Positions 32,020 through 39,950 of a stretch of DNA of 64,000 nt are shown here, in pieces. The first letter of the stretch is position 1, and every line of letters begins with the position of its first letter. The translations under genes and the position numbers were made by a program. The notes under the pieces were generated by a model. It saw nothing but the letters and a program-made list of their open reading frames with translations, ran no database searches and had not been told where the DNA came from. The stretch is from Bacillota bacterium (GTDB taxonomy: Bacteria; Bacillota; Clostridia; Christensenellales; Aristaeellaceae): the NCBI GenBank assembly GCA_023413135.1, contig JAEZQK010000125.1, forward strand, positions 1-64,000. The letters are read 5' to 3'.

Positions 32020-32748
32020 TTAGAATGGGTGCATATTCAGGGGAATGATAGCCCCTGGGGTTGCTGTTGTGACTGGCTTGCGGGTCACCTGCCGAATGGT
32101 GGCGGTCATGTACTCAGCGTCTCCCCGCTCTCCCGACAAGTGGCAAAGCACTATCTGCCGACATGCAGTCAGGTCATTTGCCCGGAATACCCCGCAAAGC
32201 CGATCAAGGCTCATATGGCTTTGCAAAAGGCGTTTTCGAAGGTTTTCCGGAGTTTCGTCGGTTACCAGGTGGTCCGAGTAGTTGCACTCCACAAGCCAGT
32301 AATTAACGCCCGGGAAGGTATGGGGCAGGTAGTAGGTATCCGTAGCATATATCATCTGCTCGCCAGTACGGGTGTTGCGGATTAGGAAACCTACAGGTTC
32401 CGCCGCATCATGCTTGGCTGGGAATGGGAGCACCGCAAACGGACCGATGTTGATCTTCTGGTAAACCCGGATCTCACGAAGGGGAGGTACAGCTGCGATC
32501 TCCAGTGATTCCCGGGTCCCTGCTGTGATGCAGCAGGGGATGCCAGCGCGAAGTAGGTCCTTTACAGCCACCGCATGATCCTGATGCTCATGAGTGATCA
32601 GCGCACCGGCAACACCTTGCAGTTGGTATCCAAGACTCTTTAAGATCCGTTTGTAGGCTATGCCTGCGTCAAGGATCAGGGTGTCATTTCCGTCACCGAG
32701 CAGGTATGCGTTCCCGCTGCTCCCCGACGCAAGCACTTGGAGTATCAT
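32020..32748 (-). CDS. Metallo-beta-lactamase-fold hydrolase
   Basis: This 242-residue protein is an MBL-fold enzyme with the metal-binding motif THEHQDHA near residue 53, plus FPAKHDA and CHLSGERGD providing further ligands. The start LQVLASGSSGNAYLLG is typical of the YycJ/WalJ-like branch, which includes nucleases. In phages such genes often sit beside recT, where they probably act as the processing nuclease. Its start overlaps the recT stop (ATGA). Confidence 0.85.
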   Translation of the reverse strand: MILQVLASGSSGNAYLLGDGNDTLILDAGIAYKRILKSLGYQLQGVAGALITHEHQDHAVAVKDLLRAGIPCCITAGTRESLEIAAVPPLREIRVYQKINIGPFAVLPFPAKHDAAEPVGFLIRNTRTGEQMIYATDTYYLPHTFPGVNYWLVECNYSDHLVTDETPENLRKRLLQSHMSLDRLCGVFRANDLTACRQIVLCHLSGERGDAEYMTATIRQVTRKPVTTATPGAIIPLNMHPF

Positions 32749-33782
32749 CAGAAATTCGGCCTCCTACCAGAGGGCTTACCGGTTTTGGATTGGGCGGTCT
32801 GTGCTTCCCGGGAAAGGGGGATATCCAGCTCGTCGGGCTTTTGCGCAGGAGCGGTTAAATCCAACTCAACAGGCGGGGCCTCCAGTGAGGGCTTGTCCGG
32901 TTGCACATAGGCGTCCTCATCGTCTAGTTGGAGGGGTGTTCTATTTTGATTCTGGTCCGCTTCCTGTTGGGCTGGGGATGCGTCGGGGCGATCCCTTTCT
33001 TCGTCCTCTTCAACGCTGGCCATTGCAGCACTGTTCACTTTCCGGGGATCGGTGTAAAGCTTCTTGGCCACGCGATGAACCAAGGTCTTGAAGGACATTT
33101 CATCGGTCCATTTGGTCCAGAAGTCCCCATCCTTTCCCTGTGAGACACTCCTCGCCTTTTCAATTTCCTTGGCTGACACAAGGACCAACTCATTGCGCGA
33201 GGAATCGGGGTAGTCAATGTACCCAAATGCACCAACCAAAGACCCTCGTTCGAATGGATTGTTGATCTTGAATTCGTACCCCTCCACGGTGTTTTTCATG
33301 TCCTTTTTGTACACCACCAGGGTATCGGTGCTATATACCAGTTCAAGGCGTATGGCAGAAGGTGGGAAAACAGCGGATTCAGACTTGTAGAGAAGGACGC
33401 CTTTATAGCCAATGCGAAGATCCACATCATACTTTTTCTGGTGCTTGTTCCAATAGCAGATCGGGTAGATGTGGCCTGGGATCAGCGCATCCAGTCCGAG
33501 GCGCACACGATTGACAACGTCCAGAGCGAGCTTGATCATATTCACATTTTCCCATGTGAAGGGCTCAAAAGACTGATTCTTTTCAATCCGCCTTGCCTCA
33601 AACTCTTTCAGAGAGGCATCAATCTTGATGAACATGTGCTGGGCAAGCATGCGCTCATACTCGCTGAATTCAATCGGTTGTCCCACCTCGGCTTCGAACT
33701 GCCGGGCAATGTTAAGGGCAAATCGTTCGCTGGCCGAAGGTTTCTTTGTATCGGGTGAGAGGATCTTGGTCGGATCGCTCAT
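32748..33782 (-). CDS. recT: RecT-family single-strand annealing protein
   Basis: The 344-residue protein has the RecT core: ALDVVNRVRLGLDALIPGHIYPICYW, then LRIGYKGVLLYKSESAVFPPSAIR, and KTLVHRVAKKLYTDP. Residues beyond 260 are a low-complexity, acidic tail. RecT coats and anneals single strands during phage recombination. No RecE-like exonuclease is next to it. The MBL-fold protein and the SbcC-like ATPase are the neighbours that may prepare ends. Confidence 0.88.
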   Translation of the reverse strand: MSDPTKILSPDTKKPSASERFALNIARQFEAEVGQPIEFSEYERMLAQHMFIKIDASLKEFEARRIEKNQSFEPFTWENVNMIKLALDVVNRVRLGLDALIPGHIYPICYWNKHQKKYDVDLRIGYKGVLLYKSESAVFPPSAIRLELVYSTDTLVVYKKDMKNTVEGYEFKINNPFERGSLVGAFGYIDYPDSSRNELVLVSAKEIEKARSVSQGKDGDFWTKWTDEMSFKTLVHRVAKKLYTDPRKVNSAAMASVEEDEERDRPDASPAQQEADQNQNRTPLQLDDEDAYVQPDKPSLEAPPVELDLTAPAQKPDELDIPLSREAQTAQSKTGKPSGRRPNF

Positions 33783-33802
33783 TATGCTTACCTCGCTTTC
33801 TT

Positions 33803-35755
33803 TTAAGCTACGTTCTCCATCCGCAATTCAGGATCTTTGGATACCACCAGGGCAATCAACTGCCCAGCCGGAATGCCGATGTCGTTGACGCTTTCGGCAT
33901 TGTCGACAAAGCATGGGCAGGTGATGCCATGGGCCAGGCTGATGACCCGGGAGGCCTCAATGCCTGCGTTGATCCTTGCGGCGTTGTTCAGGTCAGCATA
34001 GGGCACGCCATTGACGGTTGCCGTACAGCAGTCCTCGACCCCGCCGTTTTTCAAGGTGTTGAAGAGCTGCCACCGTATTGTCGGGAACAAGGCATTGATA
34101 TGTTCCTCCAGGCGGCTGCACCGGGCAGAAACGAACTGGGCGAGAAGACCCAATTGCCCGTCGATGGTGGCGATATTCTGACCTAAGGTGGCCTTACGTG
34201 TCATCAGCTCATCGATGCGAGCTTGGGCGGCCTTAGCCTGATCTTGTGTGGCGAGAATCCGGTCTTGCATGGCGATAGCCTGCTGGAGTTCCTTTTTACG
34301 ACCAAGAAGACTGGTGTTGTCGCTGGTGGCGCCAAAGGAATCGATATCGCTTTGCACCTTGTTGATGGCGCCCCGAAGATACTGGCATTCTGGATCGTCC
34401 GAGAAGTTGATAGCAGGCACAGGAGAATTGATAAAGGTCCGAAGCTTGTCCATCTCAGGAATGAGCCCTTGGATTTCCTTCTCCTTTTCCTCCAGTTCTT
34501 TTGTGCGGGCCTCAAGCTCCTGGCGAGCTCCTTTGGCTCGGCTGGCAGCGGTTTTTCCTTGAGTTTCGATACTGTCCAAGAGGCGGTGCTTATTAAGCTC
34601 AAACTGATCAAAGGCCTTTTGCTGAGCTGCCTCGATTTGATCAGGAGGGAGCGGCTGACCGCATGCAGCGCAAGAGTTCGGAAGTCCAGTGGGAGAGAAT
34701 TGTCTTGCTTCTGCCTCAGTCCACTCTTCCCGAAAACGATCTACAAGGGCTTCCTCGGTTTTAATAACATCCTGAATACGTGGGATATCATCTTTGAGGC
34801 GCTTAACCCGCTGCTCGGCAGTAAAGAAGGTGCTCTCCTTGATAGCCAACTCCTGTCGGGCTTTGCGAACTTCTGCGCCTGCTTCCTGCTCCAGTTTGTT
34901 GTTCCGATCACGAAGCTGCTTTTCCAGGCCGTTCTTCTTGCCATATAGCTCCGAGAGCTTCTTGCTGGTTTCCTCGCCGGATGCAAGCGTCTTGTCGATC
35001 TCAGCAACATCAGCCTCAAACTCTACTTTGCGAGCATAAGCCTCGTTTAGCTCCTGGTATGGCCGCGGAGTGGCCGTTTTCTGAAGCTCATCCACTCGTG
35101 CAGGAATCTCATCCAGTTCCCTGTTCATACCCTTGCGTTGTTCCATCAGGCGCTTCCGGGCATCGTCGGTGTTCTTAACGCCCTCCAGGATGGCAGGGAT
35201 ACCAGTAAAAGCAGGATCGGAAAGAAGCTCGCCATCAACATCCGGGTTGCTGATCTGGATAAGGTGCTGCCGGCGCTCAGTCCAAGGGAGCCGCATGAAG
35301 TAGCTGTGATGCAATGCGTTCTTGAAAAGCGCCTCGGGGATCAAGCTGTTTATGAAGGGGGTGTATTCCTTGTCGATCTTCATGGGCACATCATTCACCC
35401 AAGCCTGTACTTCGTCCCGATCATATACCGGCTGAGCCTGGCCGGTGGGTTTGCGCCAAACCTCCTTGAGTGTCTTGCGGAGCGTGTAGGGCTTTCCATC
35501 GACGATGATCTCAACCAACACTTCCGGCTCGGTGCCGGGGATCTTGTTCCCCGCATTATCCAAGGGCTTTACGTTGAAGTTGGAACTATCCTGGCTGTCC
35601 TTACCAAAGAACAACCAGTTCGTGGCATCATAGATCGTTGTCTTGCCCGTTGCGTTGGCTCCGTAGATGGTGGCATCCCCGCCATCGAAGCGAAGATCCA
35701 GAGACTTGATTCCCTTGAACTGGCAGATGAATAGGCGGTAAAGGATCAAGTTCAT
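33803..35755 (-). CDS. SbcC/RecN-like ATPase
   Basis: The 650-residue protein has an N-terminal ATPase half with Walker A motif GANATGKTT (residues about 33-41) and a C-terminal half with a Walker-B-like segment ITCPCFVDNAESVND. A long coiled-coil region (residues about 170-570) contains a CAACGQPLPPD motif, a CxxC zinc hook for dimerisation. This is the build of SbcC/Rad50-type ATPases. A typical partner nuclease (SbcD) is absent, and the MBL-fold protein may fill that role. Start overlaps the next gene by four bases. Confidence 0.82.
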   Translation of the reverse strand: MNLILYRLFICQFKGIKSLDLRFDGGDATIYGANATGKTTIYDATNWLFFGKDSQDSSNFNVKPLDNAGNKIPGTEPEVLVEIIVDGKPYTLRKTLKEVWRKPTGQAQPVYDRDEVQAWVNDVPMKIDKEYTPFINSLIPEALFKNALHHSYFMRLPWTERRQHLIQISNPDVDGELLSDPAFTGIPAILEGVKNTDDARKRLMEQRKGMNRELDEIPARVDELQKTATPRPYQELNEAYARKVEFEADVAEIDKTLASGEETSKKLSELYGKKNGLEKQLRDRNNKLEQEAGAEVRKARQELAIKESTFFTAEQRVKRLKDDIPRIQDVIKTEEALVDRFREEWTEAEARQFSPTGLPNSCAACGQPLPPDQIEAAQQKAFDQFELNKHRLLDSIETQGKTAASRAKGARQELEARTKELEEKEKEIQGLIPEMDKLRTFINSPVPAINFSDDPECQYLRGAINKVQSDIDSFGATSDNTSLLGRKKELQQAIAMQDRILATQDQAKAAQARIDELMTRKATLGQNIATIDGQLGLLAQFVSARCSRLEEHINALFPTIRWQLFNTLKNGGVEDCCTATVNGVPYADLNNAARINAGIEASRVISLAHGITCPCFVDNAESVNDIGIPAGQLIALVVSKDPELRMENVA

Positions 35756-36033
35756 TCCCGCACCCCCTCAATTTCGCCAGACTTAAACATGATGTAGTCT
35801 TGCAAATCCATGGCCGCTAGGGCCATTTCGAAGCGTTCCTTGCCCATAACCGTCTTGAGACATGTAAGGATCGCTATGTGATTTGAGTTGGAGAAAATAC
35901 CTTCGGCGGTCATGACGATTGCATTCTGCTGGACTTTATTGAAAAGGATATAGCCCTCACCCTCGGCGTGAGACATCGTACCATCGGGCTTTGTAGCATC
36001 GACTACGAATTTCTTAGTTGCTGTCTTTTCCAT
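35752..36033 (-). CDS. Hypothetical phage protein
   Basis: The 93-residue protein has a mixed beta/helix pattern (EGYILFNKVQQNAIVMTAEG, then HIAILTCLKTVMGKERFEMALAAMD). ATG 36033 has GAGGAG 12 bases upstream, and ATG 36045 is an alternative start. It overlaps the ATPase start. Not recognised. Confidence 0.6.
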   Translation of the reverse strand: MEKTATKKFVVDATKPDGTMSHAEGEGYILFNKVQQNAIVMTAEGIFSNSNHIAILTCLKTVMGKERFEMALAAMDLQDYIMFKSGEIEGVRE

Positions 36034-36089
36034 AATCCTTTTCATCTCCTCATTTTATGGGTATAATGAGGGTGATGGTTTGGAGATCA

Positions 36090-36260
36090 TCACCCTTGCG
36101 CCTTGCCCGTCTGCTCACGGGCGGGCGCTTTTTGCTGCTTGGCATCATAGATCATTTTGAAGACGGGGCAGGCGATCACCAACCCGCCCTCGCCTTTGAT
36201 TAACATAATCGCTGGTTGTCCGGGCAGTATGTTCTTAGCACTGGCGATTGTAGGCTTCAT
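36090..36260 (-). CDS. Small hypothetical protein
   Basis: A 56-residue gene starts at ATG 36260, overlapping the previous stop (ATGA), with GGGAGG upstream. It reads MKPTIASAKNILPGQPAIML and then a basic C-terminus. The overlap and ribosome site support translation. Function unknown. Confidence 0.5.
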   Translation of the reverse strand: MKPTIASAKNILPGQPAIMLIKGEGGLVIACPVFKMIYDAKQQKAPAREQTGKAQG

Positions 36261-36760
36261 GCCGGCATGCCCTCCCGCTCAAGCTCGCGGACCTTTTCCT
36301 TCATGTACTTGACAGTCTTGTAGCCGCATTCGGCAGCCACCTTGACTGGATCCTCATTGTTGGCAAGAGCATCCCTGGCCTTTTGCGCCCTCATGAGACC
36401 CTCTGCCTGCCGGTTACGGTTGGCAGCCTTGAGTGCGTCTGCGCGCGTCATCTTGGGATTTTGAGTGATTGCCACGACGGAAGGTATCACCGGTATCCCA
36501 GTGACGGGAAGATCAGAAAGGCGATCCTTTGCCTCTTGTATTGCAGGGCATAGCTCATTTCCGGGTAGGTCAGGCATATCCAGCGGCCGACAGGGGTCAT
36601 CTTTCTGTTGCTGATTGATCTGCACGCGGGGCTTGACATCGCCCTCGTCGGGAAGATCATCAAGAACTTCATCTACTGTTCTTGAACGCCGATGAACTAC
36701 AGCCCATATGAGAAGGGCAGCCGTGCCTAATGACAACAGGACGACAATTTCGGGGTTCAT
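36257..36760 (-). CDS. Membrane-anchored protein with helix-turn-helix-like C-terminus
   Basis: The 167-residue protein begins with a single membrane helix (IVVLLSLGTAALLIWAVV). A linker rich in Asp/Glu/Gln/Pro follows. The C-terminal 60 residues (TRADALKAANRNRQAEGLMRAQKARDAL, VKVAAECGYKTVKYMKEKV) look like a small helix-turn-helix. No family recognised. It could be a membrane-tethered regulator. Confidence 0.5.
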   Translation of the reverse strand: MNPEIVVLLSLGTAALLIWAVVHRRSRTVDEVLDDLPDEGDVKPRVQINQQQKDDPCRPLDMPDLPGNELCPAIQEAKDRLSDLPVTGIPVIPSVVAITQNPKMTRADALKAANRNRQAEGLMRAQKARDALANNEDPVKVAAECGYKTVKYMKEKVRELEREGMPA

Positions 36761-36799
36761 TTGTACCTCACTTTCTCCCCGTGATGGGGATCGTTTGTA

Positions 36800-37033
36800 T
36801 CAGGCCTTTTTTGAATACAAAATGGCATTTACAAACCGCTCAAGTTGTTCCCCGGATATGGCATATGGTCCGTATCCGCCACGAAGCCATCCCGATAGAT
36901 GGAACATTGCGTTTCTCAGGTTCTGGTTTACATTGGCATCGGGCTCTGCCACTGGCAGTTTCTGTGCTGTGGAGATTGCGAGGTTCAAGGATTCCTGGGG
37001 CAGTAACGTCATCTGCTGCAGCGTTTTTACCAC
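36800..37033 (-). CDS. Hypothetical small protein
   Basis: The 77-residue open frame starts at GTG 37033, with a weak GGGGAAG site, in a leftward early gene series. It is helical (NLAISTAQKLPVAEP, NQNLRNAMFHLSGWL). I keep it because of the position and codon pattern, with low confidence. Confidence 0.45.
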   Translation of the reverse strand: MVKTLQQMTLLPQESLNLAISTAQKLPVAEPDANVNQNLRNAMFHLSGWLRGGYGPYAISGEQLERFVNAILYSKKA

Positions 37034-37048
37034 CTTCCCCTACCGTTG

Positions 37049-37333
37049 CTAGGCAAGGGCGCCGGGCAACAATTCTTTCACCGCGGTCAGATGCTCCCGG
37101 ATCTCATTGGCACATTCCGTATCAACGCCTTTGAGGTGATCCAGCGTGAGGTTAACAGCATCCATAGCAGGCCCGTCGATGCTGAATTTCCTGAGGATGA
37201 TGTGGCCGTCATCCCCAGTGAAAATCTCAATCGGATCACCGGGATTGAGGCCAAGCGTTCTGCAGAGTTCGATTGGGATCACGATACGGTGCAATGTATC
37301 AAGGTTCCGAACGATACCAGTTGCCTTCATCAT
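37049..37333 (-). CDS. AbrB/SpoVT-like transcription regulator
   Basis: This 94-residue protein begins MMKATGIVRNLDTLHRIVIPIELCRTLGLNPGDPIEIF, a standard SpoVT/AbrB swapped-hairpin DNA-binding domain. The C-terminal 45 residues are helical. ATG 37333 follows GGGAGG. Such proteins act as transition-state regulators. Here it may regulate the phage early genes or host genes in the lysogen. Confidence 0.85.
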   Translation of the reverse strand: MMKATGIVRNLDTLHRIVIPIELCRTLGLNPGDPIEIFTGDDGHIILRKFSIDGPAMDAVNLTLDHLKGVDTECANEIREHLTAVKELLPGALA

Positions 37334-37366
37334 TTGGGTTTCCTCCCTCAAATATTTAGAAAGTAG

Positions 37367-37582
37367 TTACCACTTCACCCGGCGAGCCAGACTCCCCATC
37401 GTTCTGACAAGGCGGCTATTTTGCCCGGCGATGAACATGGCTGCCTGTGCAGCGGTCATAGGGGGCAGCGATAAGGCCGCTGGTCGCCGATTCGCGTGTC
37501 GGAGATAGATTTTCCTGATGGGCGGGAGACGGGAGAACCAGAGACAGGCTTTTTGAAAGGTGTTTTTGATGTGATGGAGCAC
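37367..37582 (-). CDS. Small basic protein, hypothetical
   Basis: The 71-residue frame starts at GTG 37582 with GGGGGG nine bases upstream. It is strongly basic (HHIKNTFQKACLWFSRLPPIRKIYLRHANRR) and ends in RTMGSLARRVKW. It lies between the regulators and may bind nucleic acid. Not recognised. Confidence 0.45.
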   Translation of the reverse strand: MLHHIKNTFQKACLWFSRLPPIRKIYLRHANRRPAALSLPPMTAAQAAMFIAGQNSRLVRTMGSLARRVKW

Positions 37583-37642
37583 GTTCTTTTCCCCCCTTCT
37601 CTTTTGTGGTGGGTTGTGCTATACTACAAGTACAATCATTGC

Positions 37643-38176
37643 CTAGCGGGCGATGGATGCGCGGGCCGGCACTGTTCCAGCAGTACGGTCCTTTTCTTTA
37701 CCCTTGGGACGAATCAGGCCGAGAGCCATGCTTTGAAGAAGAAGCTCTCGCGACGCGGTTTCGATACTCCGGAGAAATGCGACTGCATCCTCATAGTCTG
37801 GCAGCTCCTGCTTATCCACGGTACCGTCATCCATGATGCGCTCCAGTCGATCGGCGTAATCTGCTGCCTGCCGCAAGCGGTTTGAAAGCCGAAGCGCGGT
37901 CCAGATGAGTTCCCGGTCAGTTGGGCCTGTTCCATACAGTGCATGATGGATAGGGCACTCGCCGCAATACCGGAGAAGAAGATCAGGGCGGTTATACGCA
38001 CCGGCGTATTGGATCAGGTCTTGAGGATGGAGATTGACCTCGCCGCGTTCATGGCGGCCTACGGATTCAGGGCTCCGGTTGGTTTCCTTAGCTGCTTCGA
38101 TGATGCTATCCAAACCGGCGCTGCGTCTGGCCTCACGTAGACATGTCCCGATGGGATTTGTGGCACACATTGACAT
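37643..38176 (-). CDS. XRE-like helix-turn-helix regulator with Cys-rich linker
   Basis: The 177-residue protein has an N-terminal XRE-type helix-turn-helix (IGTCLREARRSAGL, ETNRSPESVGRHERGEVNLHP) followed by YCGECPIHHALYG with paired Cys/His. The C-terminal half is a long helix. ATG 38176 has AAAGGAGG upstream. It probably regulates early phage genes. Confidence 0.75.
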   Translation of the reverse strand: MSMCATNPIGTCLREARRSAGLDSIIEAAKETNRSPESVGRHERGEVNLHPQDLIQYAGAYNRPDLLLRYCGECPIHHALYGTGPTDRELIWTALRLSNRLRQAADYADRLERIMDDGTVDKQELPDYEDAVAFLRSIETASRELLLQSMALGLIRPKGKEKDRTAGTVPARASIAR

Positions 38177-38218
38177 GATGTAAAACCTCCTTTCATCTAT
38201 AATGGGAAATGACCTATA

Positions 38219-38587
38219 TTAAAGTAGCCTAATGGTGCTTTCAGTCTGGCGAAGGAATTTCTGTAGCATGGACATGGTCTCCATGTCGTTGAAGTCTTCG
38301 CCGGTCACCTGGGCTTCAAGCTTGCGGGTGAATGTCGTTTCCACAAGGTTGGTCCATTCATCGGCCCGGTGCTGCAAGTATGCCTTCTTCGCTTCCGAAA
38401 GGTCCCGGCACTTGCCAAACTTGTCAAGGAACATCCTGTGAACACCGCGGCAGTTCTGAAGAAAGGCGTCGCCAGCGCAGTTTACGGTGAAGGTATTGAG
38501 TATCCGGATCATCTGAAGATCGATCTCCGGCCTTTTGAGGACAAGCTTCCATTCAGTGCCGCACCTTGAAAACTGGATTGCTTCCAT
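38219..38587 (-). CDS. Hypothetical early protein
   Basis: The 122-residue protein is helical, with a C-terminal coiled-coil-like region (WTNLVETTFTRKLEAQVTG, METMSMLQKFLRQTESTIRLL). ATG 38587 is used rather than 38599. It overlaps no coding neighbour. I do not recognise it. Confidence 0.5.
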   Translation of the reverse strand: MEAIQFSRCGTEWKLVLKRPEIDLQMIRILNTFTVNCAGDAFLQNCRGVHRMFLDKFGKCRDLSEAKKAYLQHRADEWTNLVETTFTRKLEAQVTGEDFNDMETMSMLQKFLRQTESTIRLL

Positions 38588-38595
38588 AAAGTAGA

Positions 38596-38952
38596 TCACC
38601 CCCTTCCTGATATGTTCAGGATCTTACCGCCTCCGGAAAAAGCGTACCCCTTGCCCTGTATCCGGTCATCCAGGGCTGCCTCCAACCTTACCTGCTCCCG
38701 AAGCTTTGAAACGTCCCGATGAAGAGCAGTTACCTCAGAGTCCCGGGAGCGTGCACCAGCTTGATAAGCATCTTTTACGCGACGTTCCGTGATCACCGAA
38801 TCCAATGCCTGGCACCGTTGCTTAAGGCCAATGTTTTCACTGGTGGCCAGGGCTTTGGCGTTTTCCAACTTTTGTCCGGTACTTTTCATCGCCCGGTAGG
38901 TGATGAATGATCCGGCAGCGTCTGAGAGAATGGCAATAATGAGCTCCGTCAT
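38596..38952 (-). CDS. Membrane-anchored coiled-coil protein
   Basis: The 118-residue protein has a hydrophobic N-terminus (ELIIAILSDAAGSFITYRAM), then a long helical part (LENAKALATSENIGLKQRC, VTALHRDVSKLREQVRLEAAL). It ends with a Gly-rich segment. It overlaps the next gene by four bases. Unknown function. Confidence 0.5.
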   Translation of the reverse strand: MTELIIAILSDAAGSFITYRAMKSTGQKLENAKALATSENIGLKQRCQALDSVITERRVKDAYQAGARSRDSEVTALHRDVSKLREQVRLEAALDDRIQGKGYAFSGGGKILNISGRG

Positions 38953-39239
38953 TTTTGTCCACCTTCAAGGACTCGAAGCGGCTGGGCAAAACGTGTAAGG
39001 CTGCCGTCCCGCTGGTCCCGCCACTCATTGAAATAGGAAATGTGGAGTCGGAAGCCGCGTCCTTCCTTGATGGCTTTCTTCTGCTCATAGAACTGGCGCA
39101 TGAGATCCTGCCCCCGGCTCTTGGGCCATCCCATGATGGTATTGATATCCTTGATGCTCAGGTATTCCTGACGGATAACAACAGGGGCATCATAGAGGGG
39201 ATCTGCCTGGGAAGGTGGGGATTTAACTGACGTTTGCAT
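38949..39239 (-). CDS. DNA-binding protein with helix-turn-helix, excisionase-like
   Basis: This 96-residue protein starts at ATG 39239 (AAGGTG upstream). It contains RQEYLSIKDINTIMGWPKSRGQDLMRQFYEQ, a small winged-helix or MerR/excisionase-like domain, then GRGFRLHISYFNEWRDQ. It sits directly after the Cro-like gene, so it may be an excisionase or an early regulator. An earlier in-frame start is possible. Confidence 0.65.
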   Translation of the reverse strand: MQTSVKSPPSQADPLYDAPVVIRQEYLSIKDINTIMGWPKSRGQDLMRQFYEQKKAIKEGRGFRLHISYFNEWRDQRDGSLTRFAQPLRVLEGGQK

Positions 39240-39447
39240 CTCGTTCACCTTCATCATTTCTTCTAAGCTTGTCCGTAAGTTCATCGATAGTCATTCCGAA
39301 AACTCGGGCCAGCTTTGAAAGTGTGCATATTCCGGGGGAGCGTTCTCCGCGTTCAATCGACCCGATCATTGAGTCACTTACACCAGATGCTCTTGAAAGA
39401 GCAGATATCGAGCTAAACCCATGGGTTTCTCGAATTTCCTTTAGCAA
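39223..39447 (-). CDS. Cro-like XRE regulator
   Basis: The 74-residue protein has an XRE helix-turn-helix (ISALSRASGVSDSMIGSIERGERSPG). It starts at TTG 39447, eight to nine bases after the near-perfect site AAGGAGGTGAT. It is the first gene of the leftward early operon and its promoter is overlapped by operator O1. This fits a Cro-type antirepressor, though the sequence alone does not fix whether it represses or activates. Confidence 0.82.
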   Translation of the reverse strand: MLKEIRETHGFSSISALSRASGVSDSMIGSIERGERSPGICTLSKLARVFGMTIDELTDKLRRNDEGERDANVS

Positions 39448-39468
39448 AGGATCACCTCCTTGAAACGA

Positions 39469-39497
39469 ATATTACCACATATGCGGCATGTTGTCAA
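39469..39497 (-). promoter_or_regulatory. Leftward early promoter with operator O1
   Basis: The minus strand has TTGACA (39492-39497), a 17-base spacer and TAATAT (39469-39474), close to the consensus. The operator-like palindrome CCGCATATGTGG (39475-39486) fills the last 12 bases of the spacer against the -10. It drives the cro-like operon. Confidence 0.85.
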
Positions 39498-39530
39498 TAC
39501 ATATGTGGCAGTATTTTTACGCAAATGCGG
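39497..39530. promoter_or_regulatory. Operators O2 and O3
   Basis: Two half-conserved copies of the palindrome lie here: ATACATATGTGG (39497-39508) and ACGCAAATGCGG (39519-39530). Their centres are 22 bp apart and O2 is 22 bp from O1. They probably bind the same repressor, with lower affinity than O1 and O4. Confidence 0.6.
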
Positions 39531-39532
39531 CA

Positions 39533-39561
39533 TTCAAAAATAACCACATTTGTGGTAATCT
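39533..39561 (+). promoter_or_regulatory. Rightward repressor promoter with operator O4
   Basis: TTCAAA (39533-39538), a 17-base spacer and TAATCT (39556-39561) face the repressor gene. The perfect palindrome CCACATTTGTGG (39544-39555) ends at the -10, exactly as O1 does in the leftward promoter. It suggests autoregulation. Confidence 0.65.
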
Positions 39562-39580
39562 CACATCGGAAGGTGATGTT

Positions 39581-39901
39581 ATGGACACTATGAAGCGTGT
39601 TCGAGAATTGATTGATGCCCGAGGTATTTCACTAAACAAATTAGCCACAATTAGTGGCTTAAAAGTCTCTACTCTTCAAATGGCAGAAGCCAGAGGAACA
39701 CAACTATCTATAGATACAATAGAGAGAATTTGTGCAGGGCTTGGAATAACGCTTGCGGAATTCTTTTCAACAAATGATTACCAACAAATAGTTGCTCCAA
39801 AAACAGTTGCTGCACATACAGACGGGTCTATGACGCCAGAATTGGAAGCACGAATACAGGAATTAATAAAAGAGGCTTTTGAGAAGTACGGGAAGAAATA
39901 A
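39581..39901 (+). CDS. CI-like phage repressor (XRE)
   Basis: The 106-residue protein starts at ATG 39581 after GGAAGGTGAT. Its N-terminal half is an XRE helix-turn-helix (RVRELIDARGISLNKLATISGL, VSTLQMAEARGTQLSIDTIERICAGL). The C-terminal half lacks a LexA-type peptidase domain and is short and helical. It is the first gene rightward of the operators, so it probably keeps the prophage silent. Induction would then use another route, perhaps the ImmA-like protein at 41364-41831. Confidence 0.82.
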   Translation: MDTMKRVRELIDARGISLNKLATISGLKVSTLQMAEARGTQLSIDTIERICAGLGITLAEFFSTNDYQQIVAPKTVAAHTDGSMTPELEARIQELIKEAFEKYGKK

Positions 39902-39950
39902 TCTTGATAACCTGCGGCACAGATGACAAAAAGCCGGGAGGAAAGGATTC

